DNA of 64,000 bases, from NCBI RefSeq assembly GCF_021018895.1, contig NC_079384.1:11757640-11821639 (forward strand). The letters are read 5' to 3'. Each line of letters starts with the position of its first letter. Positions within the stretch are counted from its first letter, which is position 1. The notes beneath the pieces are model-generated. The model ran no database searches, had not been told where the DNA came from, and worked only from the letters and a program-made list of their open reading frames with translations. Positions 53,574 to 64,000 of this stretch are shown here, one piece after another. The DNA comes from Seriola aureovittata. Its lineage: Eukaryota; Chordata; Actinopteri; Carangiformes; Carangidae. Position numbers and translations under genes: made by a program.

Positions 53574-53753
53574 CCTATAGGGGTTACTTTATCCGGTGGT
53601 ACAGTGGTTAGTACTGTTGCTTTAGCCTGCGATAACCGTGGGTTCAAAACCCAGCCGTAGCATCTTTCTGTGTGGTTTGCATGATCTCCCTATGCTTGGG
53701 TTTTGTCTGGCTACCTCCTGCAATCCAAGGATGTACACTTTAGGTTAATTTAC
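53574..53753 (+). repeat. SINE-like block 7
   Basis: Carries TTTAGCCTGCGATAACC and a B-box change (GGTTCAAAACC). Shared only with block 9. The usual TTTTAACTATAGTATGA exit is replaced by TTTTCATGCC. Confidence 0.85.
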
Positions 53754-54846
53754 ATTTTCATGCCATACTATACTATGACGTTTTTGATATTTTTATGCCA
53801 TACTATACTATGAATTTTTTTTGACATTTTCATGCCATACTATACTATGATGATTTTTTCATTTTTATGCTGTACTATGATATTTTTTGACACTTTATGC
53901 CATACTATACTATGATGTTTTTTTTATTTTTATGTCATACTGTACTATGATGTTTTTGACATTTTCATGCCATACTATACTATGACGTTTTTTTTACATT
54001 TTTATGCCTTACTATACTATGATGTTTTTTGACATTTTCAGGCCATACTATACTATGACGTTTTTGACATTTTTATGCCATACTATACTATGATGTTTTT
54101 TGACATTTTTATGCAATACTATACTATGATGTTTTTTTTTTACAGTTTTATGCCATACTATACTATGACGTTTTTGACATTTTTATGCCATACTATACTA
54201 TGATGTTTTTTTATATTTTTATGCCATTACTGTATTTGATGTTTTTTTTTTACATTTTTATGCCATACTATACTATGATGTTTTTTGACATTTTCATGCC
54301 ATACTATACTATGACGTTTTTGATATTTTTATGCCATACTATACTATGATGTTTTTTGACATTTTCATGCCATACTATACTATGATGATTTTTTCATTTT
54401 TATGCTGTACTATACTATGATATTTTTTGACACTTTATGCCATACTATACTATGACGTTTTTTTTATTTTTATGTCATACTGTACTATGATGTTTTTTGA
54501 CATTTTTATCCCATACTATACTATGATGTTTTTGACATTTTCATGCCATACTATTCTATGACGTTTTTGACATTTTTATGCCATACTATACTATGATGAT
54601 TTTGACATTTTCATGCCATACTATACTATGACGTTTATGACATTTTTATGCCATACTATACTATGATGTTTTTTGACATTTTCATGTCATAGTATACTAT
54701 GATGTTTTTTGAAATTTATATGCCATACTATACTATGATGTTTTAGATATTTTCATGTCTTATATACAATTATGTTTTTTTTTTTTAATTGTCATGCCAT
54801 ACTATACTATGACGTGTTAGGACTAACCTTACTATTACAATATTAT

Positions 54847-55035
54847 CCCCCGCACACCTATAGGGGTTACTTTATCCGGTGGTACAGTGGTTAGTACTGT
54901 TGCTTTAGACTGCGATAACCGTGGGTTCAAATCCCAGCCGTAGCATCTTTCTGTGTGGTTTGCATGATCTCCCTATGCTTGGGTTTTGTCTGGCTACCTC
55001 CTGCAATCCAAGGATGTACACCTTAGGTTAATTTA
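54847..55035 (+). repeat. SINE-like block 8
   Basis: B box intact (GGTTCAAATCC). Exit TATAGTATGAATTTTTTTTG as in blocks 10, 11 and 12. Confidence 0.85.
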
Positions 55036-56585
55036 CATTTTAACTATAGTATGAATTTTTTTTGACATTTTAATGCCATAAAATAGTATGATGTTTTTTG
55101 ACATTATCAGGCCATACTATACTATGACATTTTTGACATTTTTATGCCATACTATACTATGATGTTTTTTGACATTTTTATGCAATACTATACTATGATG
55201 TTTTTTTATATTTTTATGCCATTACTGTATTTGATGGTTTTTTTTTACATTTTTATGCCATACTATACTATGATGTTTTTTGACATTTTCATGCCATACT
55301 ATACTATGATGATTTTTTCATTTTTATGCTGTACTATACTATGATATTTTTTGACACTTTATGCCATACTATACTATGACGTTTTTTTTATTTTTATGCC
55401 ATACTATACTATGATGTTTTTGACATTTTTATGCCATACCATACTATGATGTTTTTTTACATTTTTATGCCATACTATACTATGATGATTTTTTCATTTT
55501 TATGCTGTACTATACTATGATATTTTTTGACACTTTATGCCATACTATACTATGACGTTTTTTTTATTTTTATGCCATACTATACTATGATGTTTTTGAC
55601 ATTTTCATGCCATACTATACTATGACGTTTTTTTACATTTTTATGCCTTACTATACTATGATGTTTTTTGACATTTTCAGGCCATACTATACTATGAAGT
55701 TTTTGACATTTTTATGCCATACTATACTATGATGTTTTTTGACATTTTCAGGCCATACTATACTATGACGTTTTTCAAATTTTTATGCCATACTATACTA
55801 TGATGTTTTTTTTATTTTTATGCCATACTATACTATGATGTTTTTGACATTTTTATGCCATACCATACTATGATGTTTTTTGACATTTTTATGCCATACT
55901 ATACTATGATGATTTTTTCATTTTTATGCTGTACTATACTATGATATTTTTTGACACTTTATGCCATACTATACTATGACGTTTTTTTTATTTTTATGCC
56001 ATACTATACTATGATGTTTTTGACATTTTCATGCCATACTATACTATGACGTTTTTTTACATTTTTATGCCTTACTATACTATGATGTTTTTTGACATTT
56101 TCAGGCCATACTATACTATGAAGTTTTTGACATTTTTATGCCATACTATACTATGATGTTTTTTGACATTTTCAGGCCATACTATACTATGACGTTTTTC
56201 AAATTTTTATGCCATACTATACTATGATGTTCTTTTACATTTTTATGCCATACTATACTATGATGATTTTTTACATTTTTATGCCGTACTATACTATGAT
56301 GTTTTTTGACATTTTTATACCATACTATACTATGATGTTTTTGACATTTTTATGCCATACTATACTATGATGATTTTGACATTTTCATGCCATACTATAC
56401 TATGACGTTTATGACATTTTTATGCCATACTATACTATGATGTTTTTTGAAATTTATATGCCATACTATACTATGATGTTTTAGATATTTTCATGTCTTA
56501 TATACAATGATGTTTTTCTTTTTTTAATTGTCATGCCATACTATACTATGACGTTTTAGGACTAACCTTACTATTACAATATTTT

Positions 56586-56774
56586 CCCCCGCACACCTAT
56601 AGGGGTTACTTTATCCGGTGGTACAGTGGTTAGTACTGTTGCTTTAGCCTGCGATAACCGTGGGTTCAAAACCCAGCCGTAGCATCTTTCTGTGTGGTTT
56701 GCATGATCTCCCTATGCTTGGGTTTTGTCTGGCTACCTCCTGCAATCCAAGGATGTACACCTTAGGTTAATTTA
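56586..56774 (+). repeat. SINE-like block 9
   Basis: Shares the GGTTCAAAACC change and TTTTCATGCC exit with block 7, 3012 bp upstream. Confidence 0.85.
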
Positions 56775-57725
56775 CATTTTCATGCCATACTATACTATGA
56801 CGTTTTTGATATTTTTATGCCATACTATACTATGAATTTTTTTTGACATTTTCATGCCATACTATACTATGATGATTTTTTCATTTTTATGCTGTACTAT
56901 GATATTTTTTGACACTTTATGCCATACTATACTATGATGTTTTTTTTATTTTTATGTCATACTGTACTATGATGTTTTTGACATTTTCATGCCATACTAT
57001 ACTATGACGTTTTTGACATTTTTATGCCATACTATACTATGATGTTTTTTGACATTTTTATGCAATACTATACTATGATGTTTTTTTTTTACAGTTTTAT
57101 GCCATACTATACTATGACGTTTTTGACATTTTTATGCCATACTATACTATGATGTTTTTTTATATTTTTATGCCATTACTGTATTTGATGTTTTTTTTTT
57201 ACATTTTTATGCCATACTATACTATGATGTTTTTTGACATTTTCATGCCATACTATACTATGACGTTTTTGATATTTTTATGCCATACTATACTATGATG
57301 TTTTTTGACATTTTCATGCCATACTATACTATGATGATTTTTTCATTTTTATGCTGTACTATACTATGATATTTTTTGACACTTTATGCCATACTATACT
57401 ATGACGTTTTTTTTATTTTTATGTCATACTGTACTATGATGTTTTTTGACATTTTTATCCCATACTATACTATGATGTTTTTGACATTTTCATGCCATAC
57501 TATTCTATGACGTTTTTGACATTTTTATGCCTTACTATACTATGATGTTTTTTGACATTTTCATGTCATAGTATACTATGATGTTTTTTGAAATTTATAT
57601 GCCATACTATACTATGATGTTTTAGATATTTTCATGTCTTATATACAATTATGTTTTTTTTTTTTAATTGTCATGCCATACTATACTATGACATGTTAGG
57701 ACTAACCTTACTATTACAATATTAT

Positions 57726-57914
57726 CCCCCGCACACCTATAAGGGTTACTTTATCCGGTGGTACAGTGGTTAGTACTGTTGCTTTAGACTGCGATAACCG
57801 TGGGTTCAAATCCCAGCCGTAGCATCTTTCTGTGTGGTTTGCATGATCTCCCTATGCTTGGGTTTTGTCTGGCTACCTCCTGCAATCCAAGGATGTACAC
57901 CTTAGGTTAATTTA
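57726..57914 (+). repeat. SINE-like block 10
   Basis: Matches block 8, 2879 bp upstream, apart from ATAAGGGTTAC for ATAGGGGTTAC. Confidence 0.85.
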
Positions 57915-58797
57915 CATTTTAACTATAGTATGAATTTTTTTTGACATTTTAATGCCATAAAATAGTATGATGTTTTTTGACATTATCAGGCCATACTATA
58001 CTATGATGTTTTTTGACATTTTTATGCAATACTATACTATGATGTTTTTTGACATTTTTATGCCATACTATACTATGATGTTTTTTGACATTTTCATGCC
58101 ATACCATACTATGACGTTTTTGACATTTTTATGCCATACTATACTATGATGTTTTTTGACATTTTTATGCAATACTATACTATGATGTTTTTTTTTACAG
58201 TTTTATGCCATACTATACTATGACGTTTTTGACATTTTTATGCCATACTATACTATGATGTTTTTTTATATTTTTATGCCATTACTGTATTTGATGTTTT
58301 TTTTTTTACATTTTTATGCCATACTATACTATGATGTTTTTTGACATTTTCATGCCATACTATACTATGACGTTTTTGATATTTTTATGCCATACTATAC
58401 TATGATGTTTTTTGACATTTTCATGCCATACTATACTATGATGATTTTTTCATTTTTATGCTGTACTATACTACGATATTTTTTGACACTTTATGCCATA
58501 CTATACTATGACGTTTTTTTTATTTTTATGTCATACTGTACTATGATGTTTTTTGACATTTTTATCCCATACTATACTATGATGTTTTTGACATTTTCAT
58601 GCCATACCATACTATGATGTTTTTGACATTTTTATGCCACACTATACTATGATGTTTTTTGACATTTTCATGCCATACTATACTATGATGTTTTAGATAT
58701 TTTCATGTCTTATATACAATTATGTTTTTTTTTTTTTAATTGTCATGCCATACTATACTATGACGTTTTAGGACTAACCTTACTATTACAATATTAT

Positions 58798-58986
58798 CCC
58801 CCGCACACCTATAGGGGTTACTTTATCCGGTGGTACAGTGGTTAGAACTGTTGCTTTAGACTGCGATGACCGTGGGTTCAAATCCCAACCGTAGCATCTT
58901 TCTGTGTGGTTTGCATGATCTCCCTATGCTTGGGTTTTGTCTGGCTACCTCCTGCAATCCAACGATGTACACCTTAGGTTAATTTA
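58798..58986 (+). repeat. SINE-like block 11
   Basis: Carries GCGATGACCGTGGG and an intact B box. Change CCAACGATGTAC in the tail. Confidence 0.85.
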
Positions 58987-60502
58987 CATTTTAACTATAG
59001 TATGAATTTTTTTTGACATTTTAATGCCATAAAATAGTATGATGTTTTTTGACAATATCAGGCCATACTATACTATGACATTTTTGACATTTTTATGCCA
59101 TACTATACTATGATGTTTTTTGACATTTTTATGCAATACTATACTATGATGTTTTTTAACATTTTTATGCCATACTATACTATGATGTTTTTTGACATTT
59201 TCATGCCATACCATACTATGACGTTTTTGACATTTTTATGCCATACTATACTATGATGTTTTTTGACATTTTTATGCAATACTATACTATGATGTTTTTT
59301 TTTACAGTTTTATGCCATACTATACTATGACGTTTTTGACATTTTTATGCCATACTATACTATGATGTTTTTTTATATTTTTATGCCATTACTGTATTTG
59401 ATGTTTTTTTTTTACATTTTTATGCCATACTATACTATGATGTTTTTTGACATTTTCATGCCATACTATACTATGACGTTTTTGATATTTTTATGCCATA
59501 CTATACTATGATGTTTTTTGACATATTCATGCAATACTATACTATGATGATTTTTTCATTTTTATGCTGTACTATACTATGATATTTTTTGACACTTTAT
59601 GCCATACTATACTATGACGTTTTTTTTATTTTTATGTCATACTGTACTATGATGTTTTTTGACATTTTTATCCCATACTATACTATGATGTTTTTGACAT
59701 TTTCATGCCATACTATTCTATGACGTTTTTTTACATTTTTATGCCTTACTATACTATGATGTTTTTTGACATTTTCAGGCCATACTATACTATGACGTTT
59801 TTGACATTTTTATGCCATACTATACTATGATGTTTTTTGACATTTTCAGGCCATACTATACTATGACGTTTTTGAAATTTTTATGCCATACTATACTATG
59901 TTTTTTTACATTTTTATGCCATACTATACTATGATGATTTTTTACATTTTTATGCCGTACTATACTATGATTTTTTACATTTTTATGCCGTACTATACTA
60001 TGATTTTTTTTGACATTTTTATACCATACTATACTATGATGTTTTTGACATTTTTATGCCATACTATACTATGATGATTTTGACATTTTCATGCCATACT
60101 ATACTATGATGTTTATGACATTTTTATGCCATACTATACTATGATGTTTTTTGACATTTTCATGTCATACTATACTATGATGTTTTTTGAAATTTATATG
60201 CCATACTATACTATGATGTTTTTGACATTTTTATGCCATACTATACTATGATGATTTTGACATTTTCATGCCATACTATACTATGACGTTTATGACATTT
60301 TTATGCCATACTATACTATGATGTTTTTTGACATTTTCATGTCATACTATACTATGATGTTTTTTGAAATTTATATGTCATACTATACTATGATGTTTTA
60401 GATATTTTCATGTCTTATATACAATTATGTTGTTTTTTTTTTTATTGTCATGCCATACTATACTATGACGTTTTAGGACTAACCTTACTATTACAATATT
60501 AT

Positions 60503-60692
60503 CCCCCGCACACCTATAGGGGTTACTTTATCCGGTGGTACAGTGGTTAGAACTGTTGCTTTAGACTGCGATGACCGTGGGTTCAAATCCCAACCGTAGC
60601 ATCTTTCTGTGTGGTTTGCATGATCTCCCTATGCTTGGGTTTTGTCTGGCTACCTCCTGCAATCCAAGGATGTACACCTTAGGTTAATTTAC
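60503..60692 (+). repeat. SINE-like block 12
   Basis: Close to block 11 (GCGATGACCGTGGG, CCCAACCGTAGC) without the tail change. Confidence 0.85.
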
Positions 60693-61136
60693 ATTTTAAC
60701 TATAGTATGAATTTTTTTTGACATTTTAATGCCATAAAATAGTATGATGTTTTTTGACATTATAGGGCCATACTATACTATGACATTTTTGACATTTTTA
60801 TGCCATACTATACTATGATGTTTTTTGACATTTTCATGTCATACTATACTATGATGTTTTTTGAGATTTATATGCCATACTATACTATGATGTTTTTGAC
60901 ATTTTTATGCCATACTATACTATGATGTTTTTTGACATTTTCATGCCATACTATACTGTGACGTTTTGTTTTTTGACATTTTCATGCCATACTATACTAT
61001 GACGTTTATGACATTTTTATGCCATACTATACTATGATGTTTTTTGACATTTTCATGCCATACTATACTATGATGATTTTTTACATTTTTATGCTATACT
61101 ATACTATGATGTTTTTTGACACTTTATGCCATAAAA

Positions 61137-61185
61137 GCAATTGGGATTTGAACCCACAGTCATCGCAGTCTAAGCAAGTTTTAAC
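61137..61185 (-). repeat. Inverted fragment of the SINE head
   Basis: On the minus strand it reads CTTAGACTGCGATGACTGTG GGTTCAAATCCCAATTGC, the region around the B box. The block is cut on both sides and joined directly to satellite monomers. It is the only internal piece in the opposite orientation. Confidence 0.85.
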
Positions 61186-61909
61186 TATGATGTTTTTTTT
61201 TACAGTTTTATGCCATACTATACTATGACGTTTTTGACATTTTTATGCCATACTATACTATGATGTTTTTTTACATTTTTATGCCATTACTGTATTTGAT
61301 GGTTTTTTTTTACATTTTTATGCCATACTATACTATGACGTTTTTGATATTTTTATGCCATACTATACTATGAATTTTTTTTGACATTTTCATGCCATAC
61401 TATACTATGATGATTTTTTCATTTTTATGCTGTACTATACTATGATATTTTTTGACACTTTCAGGCCATACTATACTATGACGTTTTTGAAATTTTTATG
61501 CCATACTATACTATGATGTTTTTTTACATTTTTATGCCATACTATACTATGATGATTTTTTACATTTTTATGCCGTACTATACTATGATGTTTTTTGACA
61601 TTTTTATACCATACTATACTATGATGTTTTTGACATTTTTATGCCATACTATACTATGATGATTTTGACATTTTCATGCCATACTATACTATGACGTTTA
61701 TGACATTTTTATGCCATACTATACTATGATGTTTTTTGACATTTTCATGTCATACTATACTATGATGTTTTTTGAAATTTATATGCCATACTATACTATG
61801 ATGTTTTAGATATTTTCATGTCTTATATACAATTATGTTTTTTTTTTTTAATTGTCATGCCATACTATACTATGATGTTTTAGGACTAACCTTACTATTA
61901 CAATATTAT

Positions 61910-62100
61910 CCCCCGCACACCTATAGGGGTTACTTTATCCGGTGGTACAGTGGTAAGAACTGTTGCTTTAGACTGCGATGACCGTGGGTTCAAATCCTAA
62001 CCGTAGCATCTTTCTGTGTGGTTTGCATGATCTCCCTATGCTTGGGTTTTGTCTGGCTACCTCCTGCAATCCAAGGAGGTACACGTTAGGTTAATTTACA
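61910..62100 (+). repeat. SINE-like block 13
   Basis: Last full forward block. Carries TGGTAAGAACTG, GGGTTCAAATCCTAACC and CAAGGAGGTACACG. Confidence 0.85.
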
Positions 62101-63842
62101 TTTTAACTATAGTATGATGTTTTTTGACATTTTAATGCCATAAAATAGTATGATGTTTTTTGACATTATCAGGCCATACTATACTATGACGTTTTTGACA
62201 TTTTTATGCCATACTATACTATGATGATTTTTTACATTTTTATGCCATACTATACTATGATGTTTTTTGACATTTTCATGCCATACCATACTATGACGTT
62301 TTTGACATTTTTATGCCATACTATGATGTTTTTTTTACATTTTTATGCCATACTACACTATTACGTTTTTGACATTTTTATGCCATACTATACTATGATG
62401 TTTTTTTACATTTTTATGCCATACTATATATGATGTTTTTTTTTTTTACATTTTTATGCCATACTATACTATGATGTTTTTTGACATTTTCATGCCATAC
62501 TATACTGTGACGTTTTGTTTTTTGACATTTTCATGCCATACTATACTATGACGTTTATGACATTTTTATGCCATACTATACTATGATGTTTTTTGACATT
62601 TTCATGCCATACTATACTGTGACGTTTTGTTTTTTGACATTTTCATGCCATACTATACTATGACGTTTATGACATTTTTATGCCATACTATACTATGATG
62701 TTTTTTGACATTTTTATGCCATACTATACTATGATGTTTTTTTTACATTTTTATGCCATACTATACTATGACGTTTTTGACATTTTTATGCCATACTATA
62801 CTATGATGTTTTTTTTTACATTTTTATGCCATACTATACTATGACGTTTTTGACATTTTTATGCCATACTATACTATGATGATTTTTTACATTTTTATGC
62901 CATCCTATACTATGATGTTTTTTGACATTTTCATGCCATACTATACTATGATGATTTTTTCATTTTTATGCTATACTATTATATTTTTTGACACTTTATG
63001 CCATACTATACTATGAGGTTTTTTTTTATTTTTATGTCATACTGTACTATGATGTTTTGTTGACATTTTTATCCCATACTATACTGTGATGTTTTTGACA
63101 TTTTTATGCCATACTATACTATGATGTTTTTTGACATTTTCAGGCCATACTATACTATGACGTTTGACATTTTTATGCCATACTATACTATGATGATTTT
63201 TTACATTTTTATGCCATACTATACTATGATGTTTTTGACATTTTCATGCCATACTATACTATGATGTTTTTTTACATTTTTATGCCATACTATACTATGA
63301 TGTTTTTTGACATTTTCAGGCCATACTATACTATGACGTTTTTGACATTTTTATACCATACTAAACTATGATGTTTTTTTACATTTTTATGCAATACTAT
63401 ACTATGATGATTTTTTACATTTTTATGCCATACTATACTATGATGTTTTTTGACATTTTCAGGCCATACTATAGTATGATGTTTTTTGAAAATTTTATGC
63501 CATACTATACTATGATGTTTCTTGACATTTTCAGGCCATACTATACAATGATGTTTTTTGACATTTTTATGCCATACTATACTATACTATGATGTTTTTT
63601 GACATTTTCAGGCCATACTATATATGATGTTTTTTTTTTACATTTTTATGCCATACTATACTATGATGTTTTTTGACATTTTCATGCCATACTATACTAT
63701 GACGTTGTTGACATTCATATGCCTTATTATACTATGACGTTTTTTGACATTCTTATGCCTTACTGTAATGTCTTTTCTTGATAATTTTATGCCCTATTAT
63801 ATTATGACGTTTTTTGACATTTTTATGCCATGCTATACTATG

Positions 63843-64000
63843 ACATCATATAGTACGGCATAAAAATGTCAAAAAAAAAAAATCTTAGTATACCGAGGCA
63901 TTAAAATGAAAAAAAAAAAACGTCACAGTATAGTTAGGCATAAAAATGGCAAATGTAAATTAACCAGATGTGTACATCTTTTGATTGCACGAGGTAACAG
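63843..64000 (-). repeat. Inverted continuation of the array with a SINE tail
   Basis: From about 63843 the monomers read in the opposite direction (GTACGGCATAAAAATGTCAA). The last ~48 bases are the complement of the SINE tail (TACCTCGTGCAATCAAAAGA, TGTACACATCTGGTTAATTT). The monomers here are diverged. The segment runs off the window. Confidence 0.85.

Larger units (their letters stand above)
43821..63842 (+). repeat. T-rich minisatellite array, 35-36 bp monomer
   Basis: About 20 kb of tandem units, typically TGATGTTTTTTGACATTTTT followed by ATGCCATACTATACTA (36 bp with six T, 35 bp with five T and GACG for GATG). Common variants end in TTTTC, AGGCC or CACTTTATGCC. Edge monomers are more diverged (GCCTTATTATAC, GTTGTTGAC) than central ones. 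Thirteen SINE-like blocks in one orientation interrupt the array. It lies in kcnma1 intron 1. Confidence 0.97.

Noticed and set aside
44811..62100. True tRNA genes at the repeated A/B-box blocks
   Set aside because: The head has A and B boxes but I see no convincing complementary acceptor stem, and it continues into a SINE-like body. It is a tRNA-derived repeat.
45157..63592. Repeated open frames encoding MPYYTMMFFDIF-type peptides
   Set aside because: The 36-bp monomer equals 12 codons, so frames stay open by periodicity. They break wherever a 35-bp monomer occurs, and there are no genes around them.
43821..63842. CRISPR-like array of 36-bp repeats
   Set aside because: Monomers abut directly with no unique spacers, vary freely, and lie in a vertebrate intron. 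This is a minisatellite.

Overview
The window is vertebrate nuclear DNA, most likely from a teleost fish. The evidence is intron-rich gene structure with GT/AG splice sites, many dispersed repeats of teleost type (Tc1-like and hAT elements, MITEs, a DANA/mermaid-like SINE), and exons matching one vertebrate ion-channel gene. Repeat and protein assignments come from recognition of sequence, not from a search.

The only protein-coding gene I can support is kcnma1 (slo1, the BK large-conductance calcium- and voltage-activated potassium channel). It is on the minus strand and runs from right to left. Eighteen exons are resolved between 35489 and 6952: S1 (35428-35489), S2, S3, S4, S5, the pore with its TVGYGD filter, two alternative versions of the S6-end/linker exon (20349-20440 and 20172-20263), RCK1 (16950 to 10714), the heme-motif exon (9152-9228), and a STREX cassette exon (6952-7125). 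Phases agree across every junction and there are no stops. The first coding exon (N-terminus and S0) and everything after STREX (RCK2, calcium bowl, C-terminus) were not found and probably lie outside. I cannot say whether this is kcnma1a or kcnma1b.

Introns: 13860-16054 is a broken Tc1-like transposon split by a nested hAT-like element with an 8-bp target duplication. Smaller inverted-repeat elements lie in introns 2, 4, 8 and 16. The part of intron 1 in the window (35490-64000) holds a 1.8-kb segmental duplication (38200-39974 and 41076-42904).

From about 43821 to the right edge lies an array of a roughly 35-36 bp, T-rich minisatellite. Within it a SINE-like block of about 190 bp, with a tRNA-like head carrying recognisable A and B boxes, recurs 13 times in one orientation with the same flanking junctions. 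A SINE insertion therefore appears to have been captured and amplified as part of higher-order repeats. An apparently empty site lies at the left edge. Near 63843 the array flips orientation, and the window ends in an inverted SINE tail.

The most notable items are the composite SINE/minisatellite array, the tightly spaced alternative exon pair with a strong hairpin between its members, and the fish STREX exon, which lacks the serine that PKA phosphorylates in mammals.
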